Source of the DNA: Bacteroidales bacterium
GTDB lineage: Bacteria; Bacteroidota; Bacteroidia; Bacteroidales; ML635J-15
Reading direction: 5' to 3'
NCBI GenBank assembly: GCA_017994175.1
Contig: JAGOLH010000016.1
Location: 2,907 to 48,688 of the forward strand
DNA: 45,782 nt
In this document: in pieces, positions 23,444-32,009 of the stretch
Numbering within the stretch: position 1 is the first letter of the stretch
How the letters are laid out: each line of letters begins with the position of its first letter
Notes under the pieces: model-generated
Database searches by the model: none
The model's input: only the letters and a program-made list of their open reading frames with translations
What the model was told of the DNA's origin: nothing
Translations under genes and position numbers: made by a program

Positions 23444-24415
23444 CTACCAGCCCAGAATGTGTGCAAAAATCAGGGGGGCAACAATAGTTGCATCCGATTC
23501 AATGACAAACTTCGGTGTTTCGGGTGAGAGTTTTCCCCATGTTATTTTTTCGTTGGGAACAGCTCCGGAATACGATCCGTAACTGGTTGTAGAATCGCTT
23601 ATCTGGCAGAAATATGACCAAAACGGAATGTTTTCCCATTCCAAATCCTGAATCATCATCGGCACAACACAAATTGGAAAATCTCCGGCGATACCTCCTC
23701 CAATCTGAAAGAAACCAATACCATTCTTGGAATTGGCTCTGTACCAATCGGCAAGAAAAACCATATATTCTATACCCGTTTTCAGAATATTGACCGAAAT
23801 ATCGTTACGAATTGTAGCAGCGGCAAACATATTTCCCATAGTGCTGTCTTCCCACCCCGGAACTATTACAGGAATGTTTTTCTCTGCAGCTGCCAGCAAC
23901 CAAGAATTCTTCGGGTCGATCTGATATTCGCTTTTCAGCACACCTGAAAGTAAAAGTTTATACATGAACTCATGTGGGAAATAGCGCTCGCCTTTAGCCT
24001 GAGCATCTTTCCATATTTTAAGCATTTTCTTTTCGATCTTGCGGAAAGCTACATCTTCGGGGATACATGTGTCGGTAACGCGGTTCATACCTTTATCGTA
24101 AAGGGCCTGTTCATCGGCAGGCGACAGGTCGCGGTAGTTAGGAACACGTATATAGTGATTGTGGGCTACCAGATTAAAAACATCTTCTTCGAGGTTAGCC
24201 CCTGTGCAAGTGATAATGCTTACTTTATCCTTTCTAATCATTTCGGCAAGCGAACGACCCAATTCGGCTGTACTCATTGCACCCCCAAGGGTTATCATCA
24301 TTTTTCCGTTTTTCTGAATCAGGGCTTCATAAGCTTTTGCTGCATCAATAACCACCGCTGCATTGAAATGGCGGAAATGCTCTTCAATAAAAGTAGTAAT
24401 AGGTTTACTTGTCAT
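23444..24415 (-). CDS. Deoxyhypusine synthase-like protein, probable homospermidine synthase
   Basis: A 323-residue member of the deoxyhypusine synthase (DHS) family. The NAD-binding and active-site blocks are visible: TLGGAMSTAELG near residue 42, TGANLEEDVFN, PVIVPGWEDSTMGN, FFQIGGGIAGDFP, and EKITWGKL, whose K295 matches the catalytic lysine of eukaryotic DHS. Bacteria lack the eIF5A substrate, and bacterial DHS-like enzymes are reported to make homospermidine from putrescine; that fits here, as its gene overlaps agmatinase by 11 bp and follows arginine decarboxylase. Which acceptor it uses cannot be read from sequence. Confidence 0.88.
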   Translation of the reverse strand: MTSKPITTFIEEHFRHFNAAVVIDAAKAYEALIQKNGKMMITLGGAMSTAELGRSLAEMIRKDKVSIITCTGANLEEDVFNLVAHNHYIRVPNYRDLSPADEQALYDKGMNRVTDTCIPEDVAFRKIEKKMLKIWKDAQAKGERYFPHEFMYKLLLSGVLKSEYQIDPKNSWLLAAAEKNIPVIVPGWEDSTMGNMFAAATIRNDISVNILKTGIEYMVFLADWYRANSKNGIGFFQIGGGIAGDFPICVVPMMIQDLEWENIPFWSYFCQISDSTTSYGSYSGAVPNEKITWGKLSPETPKFVIESDATIVAPLIFAHILGW

Positions 24416-25268
24416 GGGTATGTTTTTTAAATATATAACTCAAAATTTTATAATACAATTTTGCTGCAAGAAAATCTGAGGATTTATCTATCGCATTAGG
24501 GCATAGCTCAACAATATCGAATCCAATTATCTTTGTTTTGGATATCACCTTTTCAAGCAGGTCGAGTACTTCGTAGTAAATCATTCCACCTGGTTCAGGT
24601 GTACCGGTTGATGGCAACACAGATGGGTCGAAAACATCAAGATCGATTGTAATGTAGGTATTATCGGTAAGTTTACTGCAAACCTGATCGATCCAATCCT
24701 TCTTTTTACGAATATCATTGGCAAAAAACACGTTTTCTTTTTTCAGGAACGGAACTTCCACAATATCCATACTTCGTATCCCCACCTGAATCAACTTGCT
24801 TTTCTTCGACGCTTCGTGCATTGCACAGGCGTGATTACAAGTGCTCCCATCGTATTCAGGTCGTAAATCGCTGTGTGCATCCAGTTGTAATACTGTCAGA
24901 TTCTCATATAAATCATTTGCAGCACGCAAAGCGCCAATACTTACAGAATGTTCGCCACCAACCATGCTGAACAACTTACCGATTGCCATATATTTAGTGG
25001 CTTCAACGTAAATTTTTTCGATCATTTTTTCGGGAGAGGCAAAACCTCCTACCAGTGGCAACAGGTGAATCCCATTACGAAAAGGCTCCGAAGCCGATTC
25101 AATATCGTAAAGTTCCATGTTTTCTGCAGCATGAAGAAATGCCTCCGGGCCTTTGTCAGCTCCTTTGCCCCATGTAGATGTGCCGTCGTAAGCTACAGGC
25201 AGCAACACAGTTTTGCTGTTTTCGAAGGTCGCGAACTCAGATGGTATTCCTGCAAAAGTCCTGCTCAT
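24405..25268 (-). CDS. speB: Agmatinase
   Basis: A 287-residue ureohydrolase converting agmatine to putrescine and urea. The two-manganese site is complete: H107 in GGEHS, D130/H132/D134 in DAHSD, and D209/D211 in DLDVFDP. The substrate-entry stretch STGTPEPGG matches agmatinases more than arginases. I begin at the ATG at 25268; a TTG at 25277 would add three residues. It lies 54 bp after the arginine decarboxylase stop and overlaps the DHS-like gene by 11 bp, so the three form one operon with successive substrates. Confidence 0.95.
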   Translation of the reverse strand: MSRTFAGIPSEFATFENSKTVLLPVAYDGTSTWGKGADKGPEAFLHAAENMELYDIESASEPFRNGIHLLPLVGGFASPEKMIEKIYVEATKYMAIGKLFSMVGGEHSVSIGALRAANDLYENLTVLQLDAHSDLRPEYDGSTCNHACAMHEASKKSKLIQVGIRSMDIVEVPFLKKENVFFANDIRKKKDWIDQVCSKLTDNTYITIDLDVFDPSVLPSTGTPEPGGMIYYEVLDLLEKVISKTKIIGFDIVELCPNAIDKSSDFLAAKLYYKILSYIFKKHTHDK

Positions 25269-25322
25269 AAAACGCAATTATTTTTGCAAATATGAACAAT
25301 TATTACAATTGATGAAATGATT

Positions 25323-26723
25323 TTAAGAATAATCGTAACCAAGAATGCGCAGCATCGACTTATAGCTTTGCTCTTTTGAAAACATCTTGGTAGTTATTTT
25401 ACCATCTTCATCCTTATTTATAATAATGTGCTTCGGGCATGGTATCAGGCAGTGCTGCAAGCCTCCAAACCCCCCAATCGATTCTTGATAGGCACCAATA
25501 TTGAAAAACCCGATATACAGGGTTTCTTCACCATCGTATTCTGGAAGGTATATAGCGTTAACGTGTTGTTCGGAGTTATAATAATCGTCGCTGTCGCACG
25601 TAAGTCCACCCAAAAAGACACGCTCATATGGTTTCTCCCAGTGGTTCACCGGAAGCATCAGATATCGCTTGCTGGTTGCCCAAGTATCGGGCAGAGTTGT
25701 AATAAAAGAGCTATCAATCATGTTCCACTTTTCCCTATCATTCTGCTGCTTCTGGTGCATAATTGCATATAGAGCACCTCCACTTTCCCCGACAGTAAAC
25801 GTACCAAATTCGGTATATATATCCGGCTCAGGCACATCATTTTCTTCACAAGCCAACTTAATTTGATTTACTATCTCTTCAGCCATGTATTCGTATTCGT
25901 ATTCGAAAGCCAGATTGTTCTTAATCGGAAATCCTCCGCCAATATTTAAAGAATCAAGCTCAGGGCATACCTTTTTCAGCTGACAATAAACCTGCATACA
26001 TTTATGCAATTCATTCCAATAGTACGACGTATCCTTTATCCCTGTATTAATAAAGAAGTGCAGCATTTTTAGGCTGACCCTTGGATTATTCTGAATGTTC
26101 GACTCATAATATTCCATTATATTCTTATAACCCAGCCCAAGCCTGCTGGTATAAAATTCAAACTTAGGTTCCTCCTCCGATGCTATCCGAATGCCGACAT
26201 TTAAATGCTTTTCGGTATGTTCTAGCAGTTTATCCAATTCGCCCGTATTATCCAGCACCGGTATTACCCATTCGTAGCCATCGTTTATCAATTCAGTTAT
26301 CTTTTCAACATAAACAGGCATTTTATAACCATTGCAAACAATATGAAGTGTTTTATCAACCACATTCGATTCCTCCAGCGATCGGATAATATCAATATCG
26401 AAAGCAGAGCTGGTTTCGATATGAACTTTGTTCTTTAACACTTCTTCAAGCACAAACGAAAAATGATTACTCTTGGTGCAATAACACTGATAATATTTCC
26501 CGGAGTAATTTGCCTTGGCAATAGCAACATTGAACCAAACTCTCGCACGGTTAATATTTTCGGATATCTTAGGGAGGTATGTAAACTTTAAAGGGGTTCC
26601 ATATTGCTTAACAATATCCATTAGAGGTATTTCGTGAAAGTACAACTCACCATCCTCCACGTAAAACTCTTCCTGAGGGAATTCAAATGATTGTTCTATT
26701 AAGTCCAAGTACCTAAGTTTCAT
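25323..26723 (-). CDS. speA: Biosynthetic arginine decarboxylase, short form
   Basis: A 466-residue PLP enzyme with alanine-racemase-like fold III that converts arginine to agmatine and CO2. The PLP lysine is K84 in YCTKSN; the GGGFPI loop binds cofactor phosphate, and GLTCDSDD carries the active-site cysteine typical of this decarboxylase superfamily. It is far shorter than E. coli SpeA (about 660 residues) and lacks its extra helical and beta insertions; similar short forms occur in Bacteroidota. Diaminopimelate decarboxylase is the main alternative. The agmatinase gene directly downstream argues for arginine as substrate. First gene of the polyamine operon, with a promoter box at 26756–26763. 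Confidence 0.88.
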   Translation of the reverse strand: MKLRYLDLIEQSFEFPQEEFYVEDGELYFHEIPLMDIVKQYGTPLKFTYLPKISENINRARVWFNVAIAKANYSGKYYQCYCTKSNHFSFVLEEVLKNKVHIETSSAFDIDIIRSLEESNVVDKTLHIVCNGYKMPVYVEKITELINDGYEWVIPVLDNTGELDKLLEHTEKHLNVGIRIASEEEPKFEFYTSRLGLGYKNIMEYYESNIQNNPRVSLKMLHFFINTGIKDTSYYWNELHKCMQVYCQLKKVCPELDSLNIGGGFPIKNNLAFEYEYEYMAEEIVNQIKLACEENDVPEPDIYTEFGTFTVGESGGALYAIMHQKQQNDREKWNMIDSSFITTLPDTWATSKRYLMLPVNHWEKPYERVFLGGLTCDSDDYYNSEQHVNAIYLPEYDGEETLYIGFFNIGAYQESIGGFGGLQHCLIPCPKHIIINKDEDGKITTKMFSKEQSYKSMLRILGYDYS

Positions 26724-26755
26724 AATTCTATATCGATTACATTAATTTAATTTTA

Positions 26756-26763
26756 CAAATGTA
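26756..26763 (-). promoter_or_regulatory. Promoter -7 box of the polyamine operon
   Basis: TACATTTG on the minus strand matches TAnnTTTG exactly, 33 bp upstream of the speA ATG. Confidence 0.45.
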
Positions 26764-26805
26764 ATGCAATTAATTATATGTCGAATTAAGCTGAGTAAAT
26801 AATTT

Positions 26806-26835
26806 ACAATTATTTCAATTCAATAAAATAATTGT
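26806..26835. other. AT-rich perfect 10-bp inverted repeat
   Basis: ACAATTATTT (26806–26815) and AAATAATTGT (26826–26835) pair around a 10-base loop. It lies between the VWA gene stop and the speA promoter. Either a weak terminator of the VWA gene or an operator of speA; sequence alone does not decide. Confidence 0.35.
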
Positions 26836-26870
26836 ATTATATTATATTTCAATGAGTTAGAAAAACATTA

Positions 26871-28946
26871 TTAATACACTCCCCAAAACTTGCGTAAAAA
26901 CCATTCAAGACTTAGCAAGAACAGAATAATAAAGAAGAGTATTTTTAAGTCGATTAGGTTGCTGAGTTTGATTTGTTCAAACATATTGGTAACAATATTT
27001 TTATCGGACCGTATTAACCCATTTAATGTTCCGATCTGATTGGGATAGACCATTTTTCCGCCATTTTCAACAGCCAGTTTAAAGAGCATCGAGTGGTCGG
27101 CCATTGATGAAAGCTGCTCCAGATTGATTTCGACAACAATAAATTCTGCACTGGCACTGTAAGTCTTTGTGTCAAACTCCAGAGCTGCTTCATATGAATA
27201 TCTTCCTGGAGGCAAAGAGCCCAAATTCAGCGTGTAATAGTTATCGTTACGACTAAACAGCTTTTTCAAGATTCTTCCTTTCTCGTCAGTAATTGTAGCG
27301 TATAACTCCGAGGTATTATTTAGCTCAAATGCTTCATCATAGAACTCAGCCTCAATTATCACCGGTTCGTTTTCGTTAAACACCCTTTTAGAGTCAACAA
27401 CCAAACTTTGTTTGTCGTGGGTGGTAATCATATACTGAACCATTTTATTAACAAATTGGTTGAACAACTGGTGAGAGCCTGACTGTCGGTATGCCTCCAT
27501 TCTCCAGCGCCAAATGCCTTCTCCTGTAATAAAACCATTTTTACTGCTTCCATTATCAGAAAATGCGATTAGCGGACGGTTTGTTGTGACTGCATTTATT
27601 TTTTGCGTCATTAATTTACGACCTGCACCGGTAAATGAATATTCACCAAATGGCACAACTAACGGCGGCAAAGAGCTCACAATGTCTATCCATTCCTGAT
27701 CATTTGAGTATGCTGAGAACGAAGATTGAAACAAAGGCGTTGCTTCGTCGAAAGATGACTTGGCTGCAGTAATTTTCAAACCCGATTGTGTAAGATTCAG
27801 TGCATCAAGCGATGTTTTTGCCCCTAATATATATATACAGGGGATTTTATTTCGTGAAATCTGATTCAGAATGTTACCAGCTGGGTTATTAACCGAAGGT
27901 ACCTGATGTAATATAATAAGCTGGTACTTATTCATTGACTCAGTAACTGTGCCAGCGTATTGCACCGATATCTGATAATCGGGGTTGCTTTTCAGAGCAT
28001 AGGCAATAGCTCCGATATCGGGATGAGGACTATTACCCAGAATAAGTATGTTTTGTTTATTATCGATCACTTCCACTACAAACGACTGACGGTTGTTTTC
28101 GGTGCTGATCTCTCCTTCGATGCGGTCGATTACAACCTCGTACTGCTGTAAGCCTTTAGAAGAAGCCGGAAGTTCCAGTTCAATTTTTTCGATACAATCG
28201 TCCTCATACGCGATAATTTCTTTTTCGAAGAGTTTTTCATTTACGTTAAGAACACGTATGCGAATTTTTTCATTATTGCATTGAACAGCTTCAACAATGA
28301 TCCGTACCGGAAAACTGTTTTTGTAGAAAGCAACTTTATTGTGTTGTACCTGTTTTATAAATACATCTTTTGAGCGCACAGTATCACCCAGTGCAATGGT
28401 ATAAACAGTTGTGCCTATATCGGTGGAGTATACAGGGTTTTCACCCACATTGAATATGCCATCACCGGCAACAATAACTGCCCCAAGGTTTCTCCCTGAA
28501 TGCGCAGCACGAATCATTGGAAAAATTTCAGACATATCAGTAGCTTTATCGGAGAAATCGATGATTGAGTCCTGGCGCATTTGTTCTCCAAAATTGTATT
28601 GATACACCTGATAATCGGTACTCAGGTCACTCATCAGGTTCCTTATGTCGTTGGCGTACTGTCGGGAATAATATAAAGAATCAGTGTTTCGCGAAACTGA
28701 TGCGGAATTATCGAGTGCGAATACAATAATTGGTTTTTCAATGATTTTTTTCTTTGTTTTAAGTAATGGAGCAAACAACAAGCATAATATTAGAAAAACA
28801 GAGAGAAACCTCAGGAGTGCCAGAAGTAAGATCTTCCATTTTTGAAGCTCTGCCAGTGCCTTGTCGCGATAGTACAACGCCATGCTCATACCTACTGACA
28901 ACACTAGAAATAAGGCCAACCACCACCACGAGTACTGAGCTATCAT
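26871..28946 (-). CDS. VWA-like membrane protein
   Basis: A 691-residue membrane protein. Two N-terminal membrane helices (about 7–25 and 38–61) precede a von Willebrand A-type region with a MIDAS-like D79-N-S-A-S83 motif (FALDNSASVS). The central part contains a class I glutamine-amidotransferase-like region (ILILGNSPHPDIG near 300) as in large Bacteroidota VWA proteins, then beta-sandwich stretches, and a last helix at about 668–685. Architecture places the bulk outside the inner membrane. Related proteins are annotated only as VWA-domain or hypothetical; no MoxR ATPase or Bat gene lies next to it. It follows fabG after 45 bp and may share its message. Function unknown. Confidence 0.75.
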   Translation of the reverse strand: MIAQYSWWWLALFLVLSVGMSMALYYRDKALAELQKWKILLLALLRFLSVFLILCLLFAPLLKTKKKIIEKPIIVFALDNSASVSRNTDSLYYSRQYANDIRNLMSDLSTDYQVYQYNFGEQMRQDSIIDFSDKATDMSEIFPMIRAAHSGRNLGAVIVAGDGIFNVGENPVYSTDIGTTVYTIALGDTVRSKDVFIKQVQHNKVAFYKNSFPVRIIVEAVQCNNEKIRIRVLNVNEKLFEKEIIAYEDDCIEKIELELPASSKGLQQYEVVIDRIEGEISTENNRQSFVVEVIDNKQNILILGNSPHPDIGAIAYALKSNPDYQISVQYAGTVTESMNKYQLIILHQVPSVNNPAGNILNQISRNKIPCIYILGAKTSLDALNLTQSGLKITAAKSSFDEATPLFQSSFSAYSNDQEWIDIVSSLPPLVVPFGEYSFTGAGRKLMTQKINAVTTNRPLIAFSDNGSSKNGFITGEGIWRWRMEAYRQSGSHQLFNQFVNKMVQYMITTHDKQSLVVDSKRVFNENEPVIIEAEFYDEAFELNNTSELYATITDEKGRILKKLFSRNDNYYTLNLGSLPPGRYSYEAALEFDTKTYSASAEFIVVEINLEQLSSMADHSMLFKLAVENGGKMVYPNQIGTLNGLIRSDKNIVTNMFEQIKLSNLIDLKILFFIILFLLSLEWFLRKFWGVY

Positions 28947-28991
28947 TTACAATGAGGTTTTAAAGCTTTTAGTTTGAAAAACATCCACTGG

Positions 28992-29735
28992 CTAAATCAT
29001 GCCTCCACACACACTGATAACCTGTCCGGTTACATACGACGACAAATCGGACCCCAAAAATACAACAACGTCGGCAACATCCTCTGGTTTTCCTGCTCTT
29101 CTGAGGGCAATTTTCTCGTTCCACGTGTTTCTGTAATCCTCCGGCAATGCTGCTGTCATTTCTGTTTCGATAAATCCGGGAGCAATGGCATTGCATCTCA
29201 CATTCCTGGAGCCCAACTCCTTGGCAATGGATTTGGTAAACCCAATGATTCCGGCTTTGGAAGCTGCATAATTTGCCTGCCCTGCATTACCGTTCACACC
29301 TACAACAGAGCTGATGTTTATTATGGATCCGTTCTTCTGCTTAAGCATGATTTTTTGCACTGCTTTGGTCAGGTTAAACACCGATTTAAGGTTTACGTTT
29401 ATAACCATATCCCATTGCTCTTCTGTCATACGCATCAGCAGGTTATCACGGGTAATACCGGCATTGTTCACCAGTACGTCGATGCGCCCGAAGGCAGCAT
29501 AAACATCATTAATAAGCTTTTCAGCATCGGTAAATGAGGCCGCATTCGACTCAAACGCTTCGGCTTTTACTCCGAGGCTTCTCAATTCTGAAAGAAGGCT
29601 ACTATAGTTTTCATCAGCCCTCAAGTCGGAAAAAGCAACCTGAGCCCCCTGCTTTGCAACTGCAATAGCAATTGCTCTTCCAATGCCCCTGGCACCTCCG
29701 GTGATTAAAACCACTTTGTTTTGAAGTAATTCCAT
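28992..29735 (-). CDS. fabG: 3-oxoacyl-[acyl-carrier-protein] reductase
   Basis: A 247-residue short-chain dehydrogenase, the NADPH-dependent ketoreductase of type II fatty acid synthesis. The cofactor loop TGGARGIG (12–19), NNAG (90–93) and tetrad N115, S143, Y156, K160 are all in place, with the QANYAASKAG active-site block close to classical FabG. Length and C-terminal GQVISVCGGM also fit. Other SDR substrates cannot be excluded since no other fab gene is adjacent. Confidence 0.9.
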   Translation of the reverse strand: MELLQNKVVLITGGARGIGRAIAIAVAKQGAQVAFSDLRADENYSSLLSELRSLGVKAEAFESNAASFTDAEKLINDVYAAFGRIDVLVNNAGITRDNLLMRMTEEQWDMVINVNLKSVFNLTKAVQKIMLKQKNGSIINISSVVGVNGNAGQANYAASKAGIIGFTKSIAKELGSRNVRCNAIAPGFIETEMTAALPEDYRNTWNEKIALRRAGKPEDVADVVVFLGSDLSSYVTGQVISVCGGMI

Positions 29736-29817
29736 AGTCAGTAATTTCAGGTAAAAATAATAAAATCAATTTCTTTTCGGAAACAATTTCCCATGTTTGG
29801 GATAAACGCAAGTTATA

Positions 29818-29850
29818 TTGACTTAATATCTGTTTTTTTTATTAAATTTA
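29818..29850 (+). promoter_or_regulatory. Possible promoter of mscS–osmC–editing-domain operon
   Basis: TTG (29818–29820), a 22-bp spacer and TAAATTTA (29843–29850), 7 of 8 matches, 27 bp before the ATG at 29877. It argues against a longer start at 29793. Confidence 0.35.
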
Positions 29851-29876
29851 CACTAATAAATCAAATCTATATTGTT

Positions 29877-30692
29877 ATGAATGCAGATGCAATTCTTGAA
29901 AAGCTAGTTGACATTGGTATTAGTTATGGCCCGAAACTTATTGGAGCCATTGCAATCCTTCTTCTTGGTTTGTGGATTATCAAACTGGTTACAAAATCGC
30001 TGCGAAAAATGATGAATAAACGCAACACAAACAAAGAACTTCGTTCATTTTTTCTAAGTCTGGTTAACATCGCGCTGAAAGTACTATTGTTTGTAAGTGT
30101 ACTTGGTATGGTAGGCATCGAAGTAACATCGTTCATTGCCATATTGGGTGCTGCCGGTTTGGCTATCGGTATGGCACTTCAGGGGAGTTTGCAAAACTTT
30201 GCAGGCGGGGTAATCATTATCTTGCTCAAGCCCTTTAAGGTGGGCGATGTGCTCGAAGCCCAGGGTTACCTTGGAATAGTGAAAGAAATTCAAATTTTCA
30301 GTACCATACTTACAACCTTCGACAACAAAACCATTATTATACCAAACGGAGGTCTGGCAACCAGTTCCATGACGAATTATTCAACAGAATCGCTTCGCCG
30401 TGTCGATTGGCTCTATCAAGTGGCCTACGGCGATGATATCGACAAAGTGAAGGCTCTATGCACCAAGCTGATTGAGAATGATAGCCGCATCTTGAAAGAA
30501 CCGGCTGCATTTATCGCTGTAAATGGCTTAAAAGACAGCTCGGTTGAAGTTGCTGTAAGGGTTTGGGTAAAAAGCGAGGATTATTGGGCTGTGTTTCATT
30601 CTATGAATGAAAATGTGTATAATACTTTCCGAAGCGAAGGTCTTCATCTGCCCTACCCTCAAATGGATGTTCACTTACATAATTCAAAATAA
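29877..30692 (+). CDS. mscS: Small-conductance mechanosensitive channel, MscS family
   Basis: A 271-residue MscS-type channel that opens under membrane tension to release solutes. Three helices are visible: about 20–40 (IGAIAILLLGLWIIKL), about 60–85, and the pore helix rich in Ala and Gly (FIAILGAAGLAIGMALQGSLQNFAGG). The beta domain (FKVGDVLEAQGYLGIVKEI, then TTFDNKTIIIPNG) and the cytoplasmic cage follow. I start at the ATG at 29877; an ATG at 29793 would add 28 residues but precedes the likely promoter. Its stop abuts the ATG of osmC without a gap, giving a three-gene operon. Confidence 0.95.
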   Translation: MNADAILEKLVDIGISYGPKLIGAIAILLLGLWIIKLVTKSLRKMMNKRNTNKELRSFFLSLVNIALKVLLFVSVLGMVGIEVTSFIAILGAAGLAIGMALQGSLQNFAGGVIIILLKPFKVGDVLEAQGYLGIVKEIQIFSTILTTFDNKTIIIPNGGLATSSMTNYSTESLRRVDWLYQVAYGDDIDKVKALCTKLIENDSRILKEPAAFIAVNGLKDSSVEVAVRVWVKSEDYWAVFHSMNENVYNTFRSEGLHLPYPQMDVHLHNSK

Positions 30693-31124
30693 ATGGCTAC
30701 AGATTCTTTATCACTACAATGGGTCGACGGAATGGAGTTTACATCTTTGGTAAACGGCCATTCCATTACAATTGACGCCAATTCCGAGTTTGGAGGCAAG
30801 AATAAAGGCCCCCGTCCGAAACCGCTGATGATGCTTGCCTTAGCAGGATGTACCGGAATGGACGTAATTTCAATTCTTCATAAAATGCGTGTTTTCCCCG
30901 ACAGTTTCAAGGTTAACATCGAAACTGCCATCACAGATGAACACCCAAAACACTACACACGCATGAAAGTTATTTATGAATTCAGCGGCGAAAACCTTCC
31001 GGAAAACAAACTGAAAAGAGCTGTTGAACTATCGGAGCAACAATACTGCGGAGTGAGTGCAGTATATAAAAAAGCAATGAATCTTGAATTCGAAATCAGG
31101 TTGAATAACAAGGTACTTGCATGA
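30693..31124 (+). CDS. OsmC/Ohr family protein
   Basis: A 143-residue OsmC-fold protein of the thiol-dependent peroxide-reducing superfamily. Both redox cysteines appear in their usual settings, ALAGCTGMDV (about residue 53) and QYCGVSAVY (about residue 117). The GGKNKGPRPKPLMML segment is typical of the YhfA-like branch of OsmC proteins. It starts directly after mscS and overlaps the next gene by 4 bp (ATGA), so all three are translated together. The natural substrate is not evident. Confidence 0.9.
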   Translation: MATDSLSLQWVDGMEFTSLVNGHSITIDANSEFGGKNKGPRPKPLMMLALAGCTGMDVISILHKMRVFPDSFKVNIETAITDEHPKHYTRMKVIYEFSGENLPENKLKRAVELSEQQYCGVSAVYKKAMNLEFEIRLNNKVLA

Positions 31125-31531
31125 AGCTTTTATTGATATACTGCAGAAGGTTTTCGTATGACCCGGCAGTTAAAACCCTTGCCGAAGTTGCTGATGAAAC
31201 CGAAGGGAAAGAATTCATCAACGCGCAGGTAGCATTCATTCAGGTAGAAGAATCAGATGAAATTAACAGCCATAGTGTGGTGGAGAAACTGGTTAAGAAT
31301 ATTAAATGGGCATGCGGCAAAAACAGTACAAAAAATGTAGTACTTCATTCTTTCGCTCATTTATCGGAAAGCAAGGCCAAAACCGAAGTTTCGAAGAACA
31401 TCTTCGATTTGGCACAGGCAAAACTCACCAATGCAGGATATTCGGCACAGCAAACACCTTTTGGGTTTTTCCTTGATTTACATATCGATGCCCCCGGATA
31501 TTCGCTTGCAAGGATATTTAAAAGCTTTTAA
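31121..31531 (+). CDS. Stand-alone archaeal-type threonyl-tRNA synthetase editing domain
   Basis: A 136-residue protein that reads as a single ThrRS editing domain of the archaeal kind (tRNA-Thr_ED, PF08915), related in fold to D-aminoacyl-tRNA deacylases. Evidence: N-terminal strand KLLLIYCRRFSYDP, the AFIQVEESDE segment, VVLHSFAHLSES with H80 at the expected position, and TPFGFFLDLHIDAPGYSLARIF, which lines up with the family's APFGYYKAFKxSxKGHPLxEL end. The YK pair of that motif is replaced by F-L (117–118). In archaea the domain hydrolyses Ser-tRNA(Thr); here it could be a free-standing editing factor or have a changed role. No synthetase domain is attached and the bacterial ThrRS is not in the window. 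Third gene of the mscS operon. Confidence 0.8.
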   Translation: MKLLLIYCRRFSYDPAVKTLAEVADETEGKEFINAQVAFIQVEESDEINSHSVVEKLVKNIKWACGKNSTKNVVLHSFAHLSESKAKTEVSKNIFDLAQAKLTNAGYSAQQTPFGFFLDLHIDAPGYSLARIFKSF

Positions 31532-31542
31532 AAGAAAGAATC

Positions 31543-31911
31543 TTATTTCTTAAAAATAAAAAACACAGCAAGTACGAGAAAAATAAACCCAATCAGGTGA
31601 TTGATCCTGAATGTTTCTGTACGGAAAACCAGTAGAGTAAACAGTGTAAATACCACAAGCGTTATTACCTCCTGTATCACTTTCAGCTGAAACAACGAAA
31701 ACGGGCCTCCGTTTCCCTGATATCCTATGCGATTTGCCGGTACCTGAAAAAAATACTCAAAAAGTGCAATTCCCCAACTAATGAGCACTATTGCAATAAG
31801 TCCAAGCTTGTTGAACCAAGTCATCTGCGAAAATTTCAGGTGCCCGTACCATGCCAGGGTCATGAAGATGTTGGAGCAAATCAACAATACAATCGTGAGA
31901 ATTCCTTTCAT
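31543..31911 (-). CDS. DMT-family small membrane protein (DUF486)
   Basis: A 122-residue protein with four predicted membrane helices, matching the DUF486/COG3169 group. Signature stretches are NIFMTLAWYGHLK near the first helix, ISWGIALFEYFFQVPANRIGY in the second, and FSLFQLKVIQEVITLVVF in the third. The group is placed in the drug/metabolite transporter clan; no substrate is known. The stop lies 11 bp from the convergent editing-domain gene. Confidence 0.9.
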   Translation of the reverse strand: MKGILTIVLLICSNIFMTLAWYGHLKFSQMTWFNKLGLIAIVLISWGIALFEYFFQVPANRIGYQGNGGPFSLFQLKVIQEVITLVVFTLFTLLVFRTETFRINHLIGFIFLVLAVFFIFKK

Positions 31912-32009
31912 CTGTATTTATAATTTTTTAATTGTTCATACGGAATCTCGCATAAAATAGTAAACGTTTTGGTGGGTGATATTTTTATCATGCTCGATCT
32001 CATAATACA

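Noticed and set aside
31532-31560. AAGAAA/TTTCTT stem in the gap between the editing-domain gene and DUF486.
   Set aside because: Very AT-rich and short; a terminator here is plausible but not supported enough to list.
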